IMG/VR virus record: IMGVR_UViG_3300024433_000031
Span: 1-31,326 of that record
From: a virus
Strand: one strand, 5' to 3'
DNA: 31,326 bases
Positions 18,727-24,083 of this stretch are shown piece by piece. Position 1 is the stretch's first letter. Every line of letters begins with the position of its first letter. The notes under the pieces were generated by a model, which ran no database searches, had not been told where the DNA came from, and saw only the letters and a list, made by a program, of their open reading frames with translations. The translations under genes were made by a program, and so were the position numbers.

Positions 18727-18976
18727 TTTTCTTTTTTTCTATGCAATAGTTAGCATGTCTTATGTTTCTTATGTTAGGTTTAAATTTACCAAAGTTATCT
18801 ATGTGAATAGTTTTAAATTTATCTTTGTTATATAAACCGTCTTCTTTTTTATCAGGATCACTTATGGAACCTGCTATCTTTTGTATAAAAAGATGAAACA
18901 CTTCTTCTGCTACTCCTATAGGTATGTTATGAGTTTTCGCTAACTCTCTCAATATTTTCTTTTGGCTTTTTTTCAA
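18716..18976 (-). CDS. Possible HU/IHF-like DNA-binding protein (86 aa)
   Basis: The layout fits a divergent HU/IHF fold: an N-terminal helical pair (about 1-45, KKILRELAKTHNIPIGVAEEVFHLFIQKIAGSI), then a shortened beta part with the typical turn I-H-I-D-N-F-G-K-F-K-P (about 56-66), which corresponds to the family's conserved (V)xLxGFGxF segment. The long DNA-clasping arm seems reduced. Such proteins bend DNA and are common near packaging genes of crAss-like phages. The length agrees with the family (about 90). It overlaps both neighbours (51 bp with the upstream gene, in a different frame), so the block is very compact. This is pattern recognition only; a profile search would decide. Confidence 0.5.
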   Translation of the reverse strand: MKKSQKKILRELAKTHNIPIGVAEEVFHLFIQKIAGSISDPDKKEDGLYNKDKFKTIHIDNFGKFKPNIRNIRHANYCIEKKKNED

Positions 18977-19382
18977 CTTTAACAGGTTTTACAACTTTAG
19001 CTACAGGCTTATTAATTAAGTTAATTTCTATCTTAAACCCATCCTTATCAGGTTTAAATAACAATTCTTTATGGATAATATTATTTTCATTCATAATAGG
19101 AGTTCCTAAAAAACTTTTCTTTTTTAACCTGGATATAATACCATTAAAGTGTTTTTCCTCAATTTCTAATAGCTCTCTTATCTCTTTACGCATATCAGTA
19201 CTCAAGATAAACTTAGCTCTCTTGTCTTCAGGAAGAGCCTCGTATTCTTGATTTAATCTAATAAGTTCTGATAAGACCTCACGTTCTTGTGGAGTTAGCT
19301 CCAACATAAAATTCAAGAACGCAAGGATTTGCTTATAGATTTTGCTGTCATTCGTTGGTAATGTGATAATCTTTTTTATCAT
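18927..19382 (-). CDS. Hypothetical protein with helix-turn-helix-like segment (151 aa)
   Basis: The first half is helical (LTPQEREVLSELIRLNQEYEAL) and resembles winged-helix or sigma-like DNA-binding starts. A second helical part, TDMRKEIRELLEIEEKHFN, and GIISRLKKKSFLG look like a recognition helix followed by a wing. The C-terminal 35 residues are Lys/Pro/Val-rich and disordered. A regulatory or DNA-binding role is plausible but unproven. It overlaps its upstream neighbour by 4 bp and the HU-like gene by 51 bp, a typical early-type operon arrangement before the packaging genes. Confidence 0.55.
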   Translation of the reverse strand: MIKKIITLPTNDSKIYKQILAFLNFMLELTPQEREVLSELIRLNQEYEALPEDKRAKFILSTDMRKEIRELLEIEEKHFNGIISRLKKKSFLGTPIMNENNIIHKELLFKPDKDGFKIEINLINKPVAKVVKPVKVEKKPKENIERVSENS

Positions 19383-19738
19383 GCTTTTCTAGCTTCTTCT
19401 TGAAGCTTTATATCAGTATTTAACATTTTAGCTAATTGATACCAGCTCAACATTGCTGTTTCTGTTAAGGCTGTCATTACATGAAGTATTACATTATACT
19501 CCATATTCTTAACATCAATATTAGCAGGTCTTTCAAATTTAAACTCTTGTACAGTTTTATCAGGATATCCTAGTTCTGACACAATTATTTCAAACTTCCA
19601 TCCTTTAAACTTATCTTCTTCTACAGAATAGCTTTTATACTTAAACTGCATTCCCGAAGCTGCTGAGTTTTCAGTCGCTGCCATAAATGTTGTAGCCAGT
19701 ATCTCTTTAGCTACTTCAAGTTTCTCTTTCGTTCCCAT
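19379..19738 (-). CDS. Hypothetical 119-aa protein
   Basis: A soluble alpha/beta protein of unrecognised family. The N-terminal helix is amphipathic (EKLEVAKEILATTFMAATE). A beta section follows (MQFKYKSYSVEEDKFKGWKFEIIVSELG), then a C-terminal helix containing an aromatic WYQLAKML. No membrane segment, signal peptide or catalytic motif is visible. It overlaps the upstream 64-residue gene by 23 bp and the downstream gene by 4 bp, so it is a member of the same compact operon. I cannot infer a function. Confidence 0.6.
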   Translation of the reverse strand: MGTKEKLEVAKEILATTFMAATENSAASGMQFKYKSYSVEEDKFKGWKFEIIVSELGYPDKTVQEFKFERPANIDVKNMEYNVILHVMTALTETAMLSWYQLAKMLNTDIKLQEEARKA

Positions 19739-19910
19739 AAATATTTACCTCCATTTTAAAAAATAAACTATCTGTGCTCATCACAAAATATTTTACTTCT
19801 AAGTTTTTACTATAATCTAATTCATAGTTTCGGAACTGCTCTCTAAGAGTCAGTTCCTTTTCCATTAAGTCTGCAAAATTGCTACTTATATAACTATGAT
19901 TTACGTGCAT
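19716..19910 (-). CDS. Hypothetical 64-aa protein
   Basis: A small soluble protein with a helical acidic first half (FADLMEKELTLREQFRNYELDY) and beta-like second half (VKYFVMSTDSLFFKMEVNIYG). I do not recognise it. It overlaps both neighbours (17 bp upstream, 23 bp downstream), which makes the frame likely to be real but leaves its start less certain; a later in-frame Met at residue 16 would also be possible. Confidence 0.5.
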   Translation of the reverse strand: MHVNHSYISSNFADLMEKELTLREQFRNYELDYSKNLEVKYFVMSTDSLFFKMEVNIYGNERET

Positions 19911-20118
19911 CTATAATTAGCACTTCTGGATAAGCGCCTGATGGATCAATAGTCATTTGTGCAGTTAAAGCACAGCCATACTTTTCTAGTATTGCTGCAA
20001 GCTCTTTTCCACATTCTGCTCTAGCTGTTTCTCTCATTTTAGCAGCTTCTTCCATTAATTGTTCGGGAGTCTCCTCATTTACCTCAGTAGCCTCTTCGAT
20101 TTCTTTTGTTTTAGTCAT
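19894..20118 (-). CDS. Hypothetical acidic 74-aa protein
   Basis: The first half is strongly acidic and helical (KEIEEATEVNEETPEQLMEE). The second half has a small beta segment (ALTAQMTIDPSGAYPEVLIID). Two Cys residues (36 and 49) are present. There is no recognised family. It starts after an A-rich leader (AAAAAAATTAAAATG) and is the second gene after the promoter region at 20,438, 11 bp behind the winged-helix regulator, so it is likely co-expressed with it. Confidence 0.6.
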   Translation of the reverse strand: MTKTKEIEEATEVNEETPEQLMEEAAKMRETARAECGKELAAILEKYGCALTAQMTIDPSGAYPEVLIIDARKS

Positions 20119-20129
20119 TTTAATTTTTT

Positions 20130-20402
20130 TTAAGTTGAAAACATACTCATATTTAACATGTACTTCCCTCTAGTCTCCGTAGTAAGAATAAGTCTCCTTT
20201 TCTTTAAAGAAGCTATGTGCTTATCTAAAGTAGGAGGACTAATACCGAGTTTATCCATAATACGTTGTTTATTTTCTTTATCAGCGTACCAAGTATTTCT
20301 TTCCATATCAGTCTGATTCAGTATATAATATAATACGTGAAAGGTAGCATCTTTAGACTTTAAAAGAATACTATCTTTGGTATCTAGATATACGGTTATC
20401 AT
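20130..20402 (-). CDS. Winged-helix transcriptional regulator (90 aa)
   Basis: I chose the ATG at 20402. It gives a protein beginning MITVYLDTKD, follows the A-rich leader GAGAAAAATG, and places the -7 box about 36 bp upstream; a longer frame from 20462 would start inside the promoter. The domain is a winged helix: a first helix pair (about 15-35), then a helix-turn-helix with KQRIMDKLGISPPTLDKHI (about 45-63), a recognition helix ending in KKRRL, and a wing (ILTTETRGKYML). It probably binds the nearby GATAGTA-type repeats and controls its own transcription and perhaps the divergent block (inference). A replication-initiator role is the alternative, because small winged-helix proteins next to iterons can be either. 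Confidence 0.75.
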   Translation of the reverse strand: MITVYLDTKDSILLKSKDATFHVLYYILNQTDMERNTWYADKENKQRIMDKLGISPPTLDKHIASLKKRRLILTTETRGKYMLNMSMFST

Positions 20403-20437
20403 TTTTCTCTTTCTTCGTTTATAGTAGTTATACATTG

Positions 20438-20470
20438 CAAATATACGAATTTGATAGTACAAATATCAAA
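20438..20470 (-). promoter_or_regulatory. Bacteroidota-type promoter for the winged-helix operon
   Basis: On the minus strand, TTTG (20470-20467) and TATATTTG (20445-20438) are separated by 21 bp, matching the Bacteroidota -33/-7 consensus TTTG-N19-21-TAnnTTTG. The predicted start of transcription lies about 30 bp before the chosen ATG. The spacer contains the inverted repeat at 20451-20469, so a bound regulator would block this promoter. Confidence 0.6.
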
Positions 20471-20528
20471 AAAATTATGATACTATACAAATTTTATAGT
20501 TACAATATATAATATTGATAGTAACAAT
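20451..20528. promoter_or_regulatory. Operator-like TGATAGTA repeats
   Basis: Four related elements occur in 80 bp. TTGATA/TATCAA form an inverted repeat at 20451-20469 (spacer GTACAAA). ACTAT/ATAGT pair at about 20482-20500. Variants of GATAGTAACAATA occur near 20494 and 20515. They surround the promoter of the regulator gene, and the same TGATAGT core recurs in the array at 21,503, which suggests a common DNA-binding protein. Confidence 0.55.
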
Positions 20529-20532
20529 AGAA

Positions 20533-21420
20533 TTATTGCACTCTTTTGTGTGATGTGTTATCGTAATAGATATCAATAACAGTTCCTTTATAGTCAGTAT
20601 CTACTTCTTGGCCTTGAATATTAAAGGTTTTCCATATCTTTTTATTTACCTCTTTCATAACAACAGCTACAGGATTAAAATTTTCAGTAGTACCATCATA
20701 ATCTGTTTGTGATAACATATAATAAGATATTCCATTATAAGGATTTGTATCTATCATCATATACAACATATCTTGATTAATATTCCCAGCACCTTCTTTA
20801 ACTCCTACTAATTCCCAAGTAGCACAATCTGTAGATCTATACAAACTAAAGTAATCATTATTAACTTGAGACGATACTTCCCATTCTAATAGTACTTTAT
20901 CTTCACGAGGTATAGCTAAAAAAGATTTAAGTACTATCGGTAAAGAGCCTCCTATAGAAGTAATCTCTAATATAAACCCTGGGTCTCTTACACTATTATC
21001 TGATGACCATAGTAATGTCAATGCTCGAGAAGTATCTGATGATGATATTGTAAGTGGTAAAGTACTGCCACAAAACCTGCCTATTAAACTATCAAACGTA
21101 GAGCCGTGGTATACCTCTAAATAATCATATTGACAATTAGGCTCATATTCTATATCCATAAACATAAAGTTTATAGTAGTATAACCTACTGAAGCAGGAT
21201 AAATAGTAAGAGCACCTAATCCATTATTAGCATATCGTTGTGTGTAGCCATCATCATATACAAAACCATAGTCGCTTTCCCAATCGTACCAGAAACCATC
21301 GTTAGGCATAAGCACTGTTTGTGAGCAGCATTTAAATAAGCTAACTATTATTAGTAGGGTTATAATCGTTGTTAATGTGAGTGTACACATACATTTGTCT
21401 ATAAAGTTTCGGTAATCCAT
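20533..21420 (-). CDS. Secreted CUB-domain protein with type IX secretion-like C-terminus (295 aa)
   Basis: I prefer the ATG at 21420, because it places a hydrophobic signal segment (CMCTLTLTTIITLLIIVSLF, residues 10-29) near the N-terminus. A CUB fold follows at about 50-153. Its landmarks are YDYLEVYHG (98-106), a Cys pair (C96, C117) and SSDTSRALTLLWSSD (127-141). Residues about 158-255 resemble the Ig/FnIII-like module of flavobacterial secreted proteins (LPIVLKSFLA, then VNNDYFSLYRS and YYMLSQTDYDG). The last 36 residues (FNIQGQEVDTDYKGTVIDIY) resemble the sorting-type C-terminal domain of T9SS cargo. Such a protein is expected on the surface of a Flavobacteriia host and is unlikely to be virion structure. 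It is probably host-derived. Surface-masking or superinfection exclusion is a guess. Confidence 0.75.
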   Translation of the reverse strand: MDYRNFIDKCMCTLTLTTIITLLIIVSLFKCCSQTVLMPNDGFWYDWESDYGFVYDDGYTQRYANNGLGALTIYPASVGYTTINFMFMDIEYEPNCQYDYLEVYHGSTFDSLIGRFCGSTLPLTISSSDTSRALTLLWSSDNSVRDPGFILEITSIGGSLPIVLKSFLAIPREDKVLLEWEVSSQVNNDYFSLYRSTDCATWELVGVKEGAGNINQDMLYMMIDTNPYNGISYYMLSQTDYDGTTENFNPVAVVMKEVNKKIWKTFNIQGQEVDTDYKGTVIDIYYDNTSHKRVQ

Positions 21421-21502
21421 GGGGTAAAATTTAGTTACATAAAGGTATAAAAAGTAATTGGATAAATCCTTGTGAGTATGAAAAATTTTCACTATGAAAG
21501 CT

Positions 21503-21603
21503 TACTATCATGTTTGTGATAGTAGTAACCATACTAAACGTGGTAGTGGGACTATCATAAACGTGATAGTAGTGGCCAACCGTTTGTGATAGTACAAAAA
21601 CAC
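21503..21603. repeat. Four-copy 23-bp repeat array with palindromic TGATAGT cores (operator or iteron-like)
   Basis: Copies begin at 21511 (TGTTTGTGATAGT), 21535 (TAAACGTGGTAGT), 21558 (TAAACGTGATAGT) and 21581 (CGTTTGTGATAGT), at steps of 24, 23 and 23 bp. Two perfect inverted repeats overlap them: TACTATCA/TGATAGTA at 21503-21524 and ACTATCA/TGATAGT at 21551-21570, each with a 6-bp spacer. It lies between the CUB gene and the plus-strand block, so a regulator-binding array or replication origin is plausible. On the plus strand, GTTG-N20-TATATTTT just downstream (about 21607-21638) could be a weak promoter. Confidence 0.75.
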
Positions 21604-21676
21604 TTAAGTTGCTGGTCCATAGTACATTAGCTATATTTTAGTGTGTTTTTTTACTTATATATAAATCTATAAGATT

Positions 21677-21847
21677 TTAATCTTTTATAGTTTCTAGATT
21701 TTCTTTATCTATTTCTATTACGTTTATACTTTCTAACTCTCCATCAGTCTCGTAACAAATTACTAAAGAAAAACTCTTAAATGTAAATAAACATCCTATT
21801 AAGCCATGGGGCTCATTATATCCTATACCTTCATTATAAAATTCCAC
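21677..21847 (-). pseudogene. Short open frame lacking an ATG start (56 aa if GTG-initiated)
   Basis: The frame reads like a genuine small protein (from GTG at 21847: VEFYNEGIGYNEPHG, then GELESINVIEIDKENLE). It stays open 5' of the GTG through an eight-G run (21887-21894) to a stop, with no ATG in that stretch. Either it starts at GTG, or it is the 3' remnant of a longer gene. The homopolymer run is also a likely place for a frameshift. The flanking sequence in other frames offers no obvious continuation. Confidence 0.4.
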
Positions 21848-22002
21848 ATTACAAATATCTGATATTATTTTTACTTTGGAAAATATACCCCCCCCTCTAT
21901 ATTATTTTGCCTTTAGAAAATAAAGACGTGGAGAGTACCAAGGTCATCGACCCCTTCTAAGTTGTGCGTGGGTCAATGTAGTCCCCGTAAAAATTAAAAA
22001 CT

Positions 22003-22314
22003 ATGAAAAAGAATGAAACTAATTACTCCGTAAAGTCGATGAAACAGTATGAACCAACAGTGTATGTGGATGGCAAGCCAACAGACGAAACTTGTATCCG
22101 TGTATACGTTTGTATTGAGCGTAAAACAGTTTGGGAGGGTCTTAAAGACCAGTACTCTTATGGTGGCTTCTCGCTTAATGCAGGGATTACGCTTGAGCAA
22201 GCCAAAGAGCTACTAACTGAGGGTCAAGACCTAACAGGCAGAGTCATCTTCGTTGGTGAACCTGGTGTCCAAGAGGACGGTAGACCTGGCTTCTACACTG
22301 CACAACTTATCTAG
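22003..22314 (+). CDS. Hypothetical 103-aa protein with distinct codon use
   Basis: This is the first plus-strand gene. It has no membrane segment or signal peptide. It is beta-rich, with a YGGFSLNAG turn and an EQAKELL helix. I do not recognise the family. Its codons are richer in GC third positions (CTC, GGC, ATC, CGT) than its neighbours, which may mean higher expression or foreign origin. The leader (about 21905-22002) is unusual: it contains GACCC...GGGTC that can pair (21950-21975) and a GTGCGT element also found in the RNA modules downstream. A good terminator follows at 22,321, so it may be a single-gene transcript. Confidence 0.7.
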   Translation: MKKNETNYSVKSMKQYEPTVYVDGKPTDETCIRVYVCIERKTVWEGLKDQYSYGGFSLNAGITLEQAKELLTEGQDLTGRVIFVGEPGVQEDGRPGFYTAQLI

Positions 22315-22320
22315 TTGTGT

Positions 22321-22348
22321 GAGCCCCGAAATGGGGCTCTATCTTTTT
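22321..22348 (+). terminator. Rho-independent terminator after the 103-aa gene
   Basis: GAGCCCC (22321-22327) pairs with GGGGCTC (22333-22339) around a GAAAT loop, and TATCTTTTT follows. It starts 7 bp after the stop codon at 22314. Confidence 0.85.
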
Positions 22349-22397
22349 CCTAAATACTGAATACTAATTAGATTATTAACCAATAAACTGTGAAGTT

Positions 22398-22475
22398 ATG
22401 AAGAAATATGTTCTTTTTAATGGAGTTGTAATGCCTATTGAGGATTACAATGATATGATTGCCGACAGAGGGTAG
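22398..22475 (+). CDS. Possible 25-aa small ORF
   Basis: ATG follows GAAGTT and gives MKKYVLFNGVVMPIEDYND and six more residues ending in ADRG, then TAG. The composition is like a real protein start, but it stops as the structured RNA region begins. It could be a leader peptide, a broken gene or a chance frame. Confidence 0.35.
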   Translation: MKKYVLFNGVVMPIEDYNDMIADRG

Positions 22476-22775
22476 TCATTGTCTTTCCAATCGTCTAACA
22501 AACGGAGATTCGTCATCTTGGCAACAGAATTGACGGCTATTCATTATTAATTATAGCTTAAACTTATTATTAACTCTCATCCAATTGCTGGCAATGAAAT
22601 TGTCTTGAAATGAAACTACCCTTAGACAAGGTAGCATAGTTCAGTCAAGGATTGCAACCTTGTGAGAGTATGAAATTCGGATACAGTATAAAAACCGTAG
22701 GTTTGAATCCTGAAAACTGTGAGTGCGTAAGCATCTCTAGTAGAGTCACGGGATGTGGCTCTACTTTTTATTAAG
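22476..22775 (+). ncRNA. Structured RNA unit 1 with tRNA-like arms and terminator
   Basis: No convincing reading frame fits. Helices include CTACC/GGTAG (about 22617-22635), CAAGG-ATTGCAA-CCTTG (22646-22662, the shape of an anticodon arm with UGC) and a T-loop-like GGTTTGAATCC (22700-22710). I could not close an acceptor stem, so I do not call a tRNA. It ends in a terminator at 22,741. An imperfect GCCGACA/TGACGGC stem may join about 22,461-22,535. Confidence 0.5.
22741..22769 (+). terminator. Terminator of RNA unit 1
   Basis: TAGAGTCAC (22741-22749) pairs with GTGGCTCTA (22755-22763; one G-U pair), with a GGGAT loop, and CTTTTTATTA follows. The same stem halves and tail recur at 23,010-23,069. 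Confidence 0.8.
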
Positions 22776-22875
22776 AATTAGAAAAGCTGTACGTGCGTTG
22801 GCACATAGTAGTAAAAACTTAAGTTTATACTGCAACAGCGTATACCTAAGCAAGTAGATAAACTGCTTTTTATTA
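22776..22875 (+). ncRNA. Short hairpin unit with its own terminator
   Basis: Contains GTGC-GTTG-GCAC (22794-22805 region), a bulged stem AGTA-G-TAAA/TTTA-TACT around the 12-bp palindrome AAACTTAAGTTT, and a final AAGCA/TGCTT hairpin (22848-22868) followed by TTTTTATTAA. It has no open frame of note. A small RNA is possible, but the hairpins are short. Confidence 0.4.
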
Positions 22876-23069
22876 ACTTAGTGGCGTAATCGGATAGATA
22901 GTGGTAAGCAAACTATTGATGATTCTTGATAAAGGTAACTACAGATTATGTGCATAATGTCTGTAGCAGCAGGTTCGAATCCTTGCCGCCCAAAAAACTA
23001 TGAGTGCGGTAGAGTCACGAGATAGAGTAAGTATCCTAACAAAGGTTCTATCAATGTGGCTCTACTTTT
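22876..23069 (+). ncRNA. Structured RNA unit 2 with T-arm-like motif and duplicated terminator
   Basis: The main hairpin is CTACAG-ATTAT-GTGC-ATAAT-GT-CTGTAG (22939-22966). A T-loop-like GGTTCGAATCC follows (22972-22982), flanked by a bulged GCAGG/CCTTGC stem, and a bulged, broken TGGCG/CGCCCA outer stem could be a decayed acceptor. The 3' end repeats unit 1 (TGAGTGCG, then the TAGAGTCAC/GTGGCTCTA stem). I read it as a paralogue of unit 1 with an extra insertion. Confidence 0.5.
23010..23069 (+). terminator. Terminator of RNA unit 2, expanded by an inner hairpin
   Basis: TAGAGTCAC (23010-23018) and GTGGCTCTA (23056-23064) form the same stem as at 22,741, but the loop has grown to 37 nt and holds its own stem, GATAGA (23021-23026) with TCTATC (23047-23052). 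ACTTTTTATTA follows. Confidence 0.7.
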
Positions 23070-23077
23070 TATTACTA

Positions 23078-23153
23078 TGGGAAGTTAACTGCACATAGAT
23101 GCATATATAGATGCAGGGGAACAAAAGTAATTATTTGTTCTTCTGTCTTCCCA
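23078..23153 (+). ncRNA. Three-way junction RNA element
   Basis: An outer stem TGGGAAG (23078-23084)/CTTCCCA (23147-23153) encloses two arms: CTGCA/TGCAG (23089-23093 with 23112-23116) and GAACAAA/TTTGTTC (23119-23125 with 23134-23140). All three helices are perfect. No open frame crosses it and it is not followed by a T-run, so it is not a terminator. I checked for hammerhead core bases and did not find them. Confidence 0.6.
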
Positions 23154-23299
23154 ACGATATTTAATTACATAGTTTAATAGGTGTATACAGCATATACATG
23201 ACAAAATACCTTTAAAAGAAAAACACTATCGCATAATAACTAGATAGAGATGCATTGAGATATGCTGTAATATTTACTAATCCTTTAATACTTAAAATT

Positions 23300-23410
23300 A
23301 TGACATTTATATCACAAACAGCACCAGATGCCGAAGGGAATTACACTATGAAGTGGAAAGACCAAAACGGTAAAATAAAAATAACATCTCATAACTTATT
23401 TGAAATATAA
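23300..23410 (+). CDS. Small ORF, 36 aa
   Basis: ATG after an A/T-rich leader (CTTAAAATTATG) encodes MTFISQTAPDAEGNYTMKW and 17 further residues ending in SHNLFEI. The composition is ordinary for a small beta protein with charged turns (KDQNGKIKI), so it is probably translated. It is flanked by RNA structures on both sides. Between the three-way junction and this ORF (23154-23299) I see only weak hairpins such as GTATA-CAGCA-TATAC. Confidence 0.5.
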   Translation: MTFISQTAPDAEGNYTMKWKDQNGKIKITSHNLFEI

Positions 23411-24062
23411 TAAGTGCAGAAAATTGTTAAATTATACTAAGACCGTATCTCACCTCTCTTTGGTTAGGCTTGATCACCTGTAATCATTGACCCAAATGAC
23501 GTGAGTGAAGTCTTATTCATAACATATATTCACCGTTGGTTGGTTTCCTTATAAATCAATACTATATGTTATGACAATTTATCAGAAATGATAAACTAAA
23601 TATCCTGTAGGGTGAACTGCAGGATAACTTATTAAAGGTAGTCTGGCCCTTCTAATTACCAGACAGTCCAATGATACACTACAGATATCCGAGGTCCTTG
23701 ACTCTAACCTTGACAAAAAAGAGTAAATGTAATAAGAGAGTCTGATTAGTATGCCAAAATCTGAACATCGACTCTCTAAACTTATTGAAGTGAGGTTGGA
23801 CAGTTATACTGACTAGTGTGAAATACAACTAGGGAATGGAGTAATTACCATTTTGGTCCCTGACTGGATGCACAAAATCCTGCAGGTCTTTGCCTTGCAC
23901 CTCACTTCAACAAATTGCCATCACTATTTATAGTGTAAATATCAAGGGAGAATTTAGGCAACTCCCTTTTAATAAGGCAATGCAACATTCAGGCAATAAT
24001 CTGAGTGAATTGATAGGAATCTGCCAACAGATAGTGAGTTCGAATCTCACCCTTGCCTCTAA
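23411..24062 (+). ncRNA. Large ornate structured RNA (about 650 nt)
   Basis: A chain of strong helices fills the stretch: AAGAC + CTCAC / GTGAG + GTCTT (23439-23514); TCATAACATATA/TATATGTTATGA, 12 bp perfect (23517-23574); TTTATCA-GAAA-TGATAAA with a GNRA-type loop (23578-23595); TATCCTGTAG/CTGCAGGATA (23601-23626); GTCTGG/CCAGAC (23641-23664); AGAGAGTC/GACTCTCT (23735-23777); and TTGAAGTGAGGT/ACCTCACTTCAA, 12 bp perfect, enclosing a further multi-arm region (23785-23910). A tRNA-like segment ends it. The scale and the linkage to tRNA-like sequence recall GOLLD and ROOL class phage RNAs; whether it belongs to one of them is not known. Confidence 0.7.
23976..24058 (+). other. tRNA-like 3' segment of the large RNA
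   Basis: The T-arm is canonical: GTGAG-TTCGAAT-CTCAC (24034-24050), followed by CCTTGCC (24051-24057). GGCAATG (23976-23982) can pair with it at 6 of 7 positions. A D-arm-like ATTC/GAAT and a short ATCTG-CCAA-CAGAT hairpin lie between, but there is no seven-base anticodon loop, so it is not a normal tRNA. GGCAAT can instead pair with ATTGCC at 23914-23919, giving two exclusive folds. Confidence 0.55.
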
Positions 24063-24083
24063 AACTTATTAAAAATAAATGTT

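Noticed and set aside
22639-22712. tRNA-Ala(UGC) candidate from the anticodon-like arm
   Set aside because: No acceptor stem, D arm or well-paired T arm could be closed around it. I report it as a tRNA-like element only.
22476-24062. CRISPR array
   Set aside because: The repeats here are two-copy structured modules and differing hairpins, not regularly spaced identical repeats with unique spacers. No cas-like gene is present.
23890-24072. A 60-codon plus-strand frame beginning MPCTSLQQIAI
   Set aside because: It overlaps perfect stems and the T-arm-like segment of the large RNA, and the strands of those stems fix much of its sequence. No coding-type composition or leader stands out.
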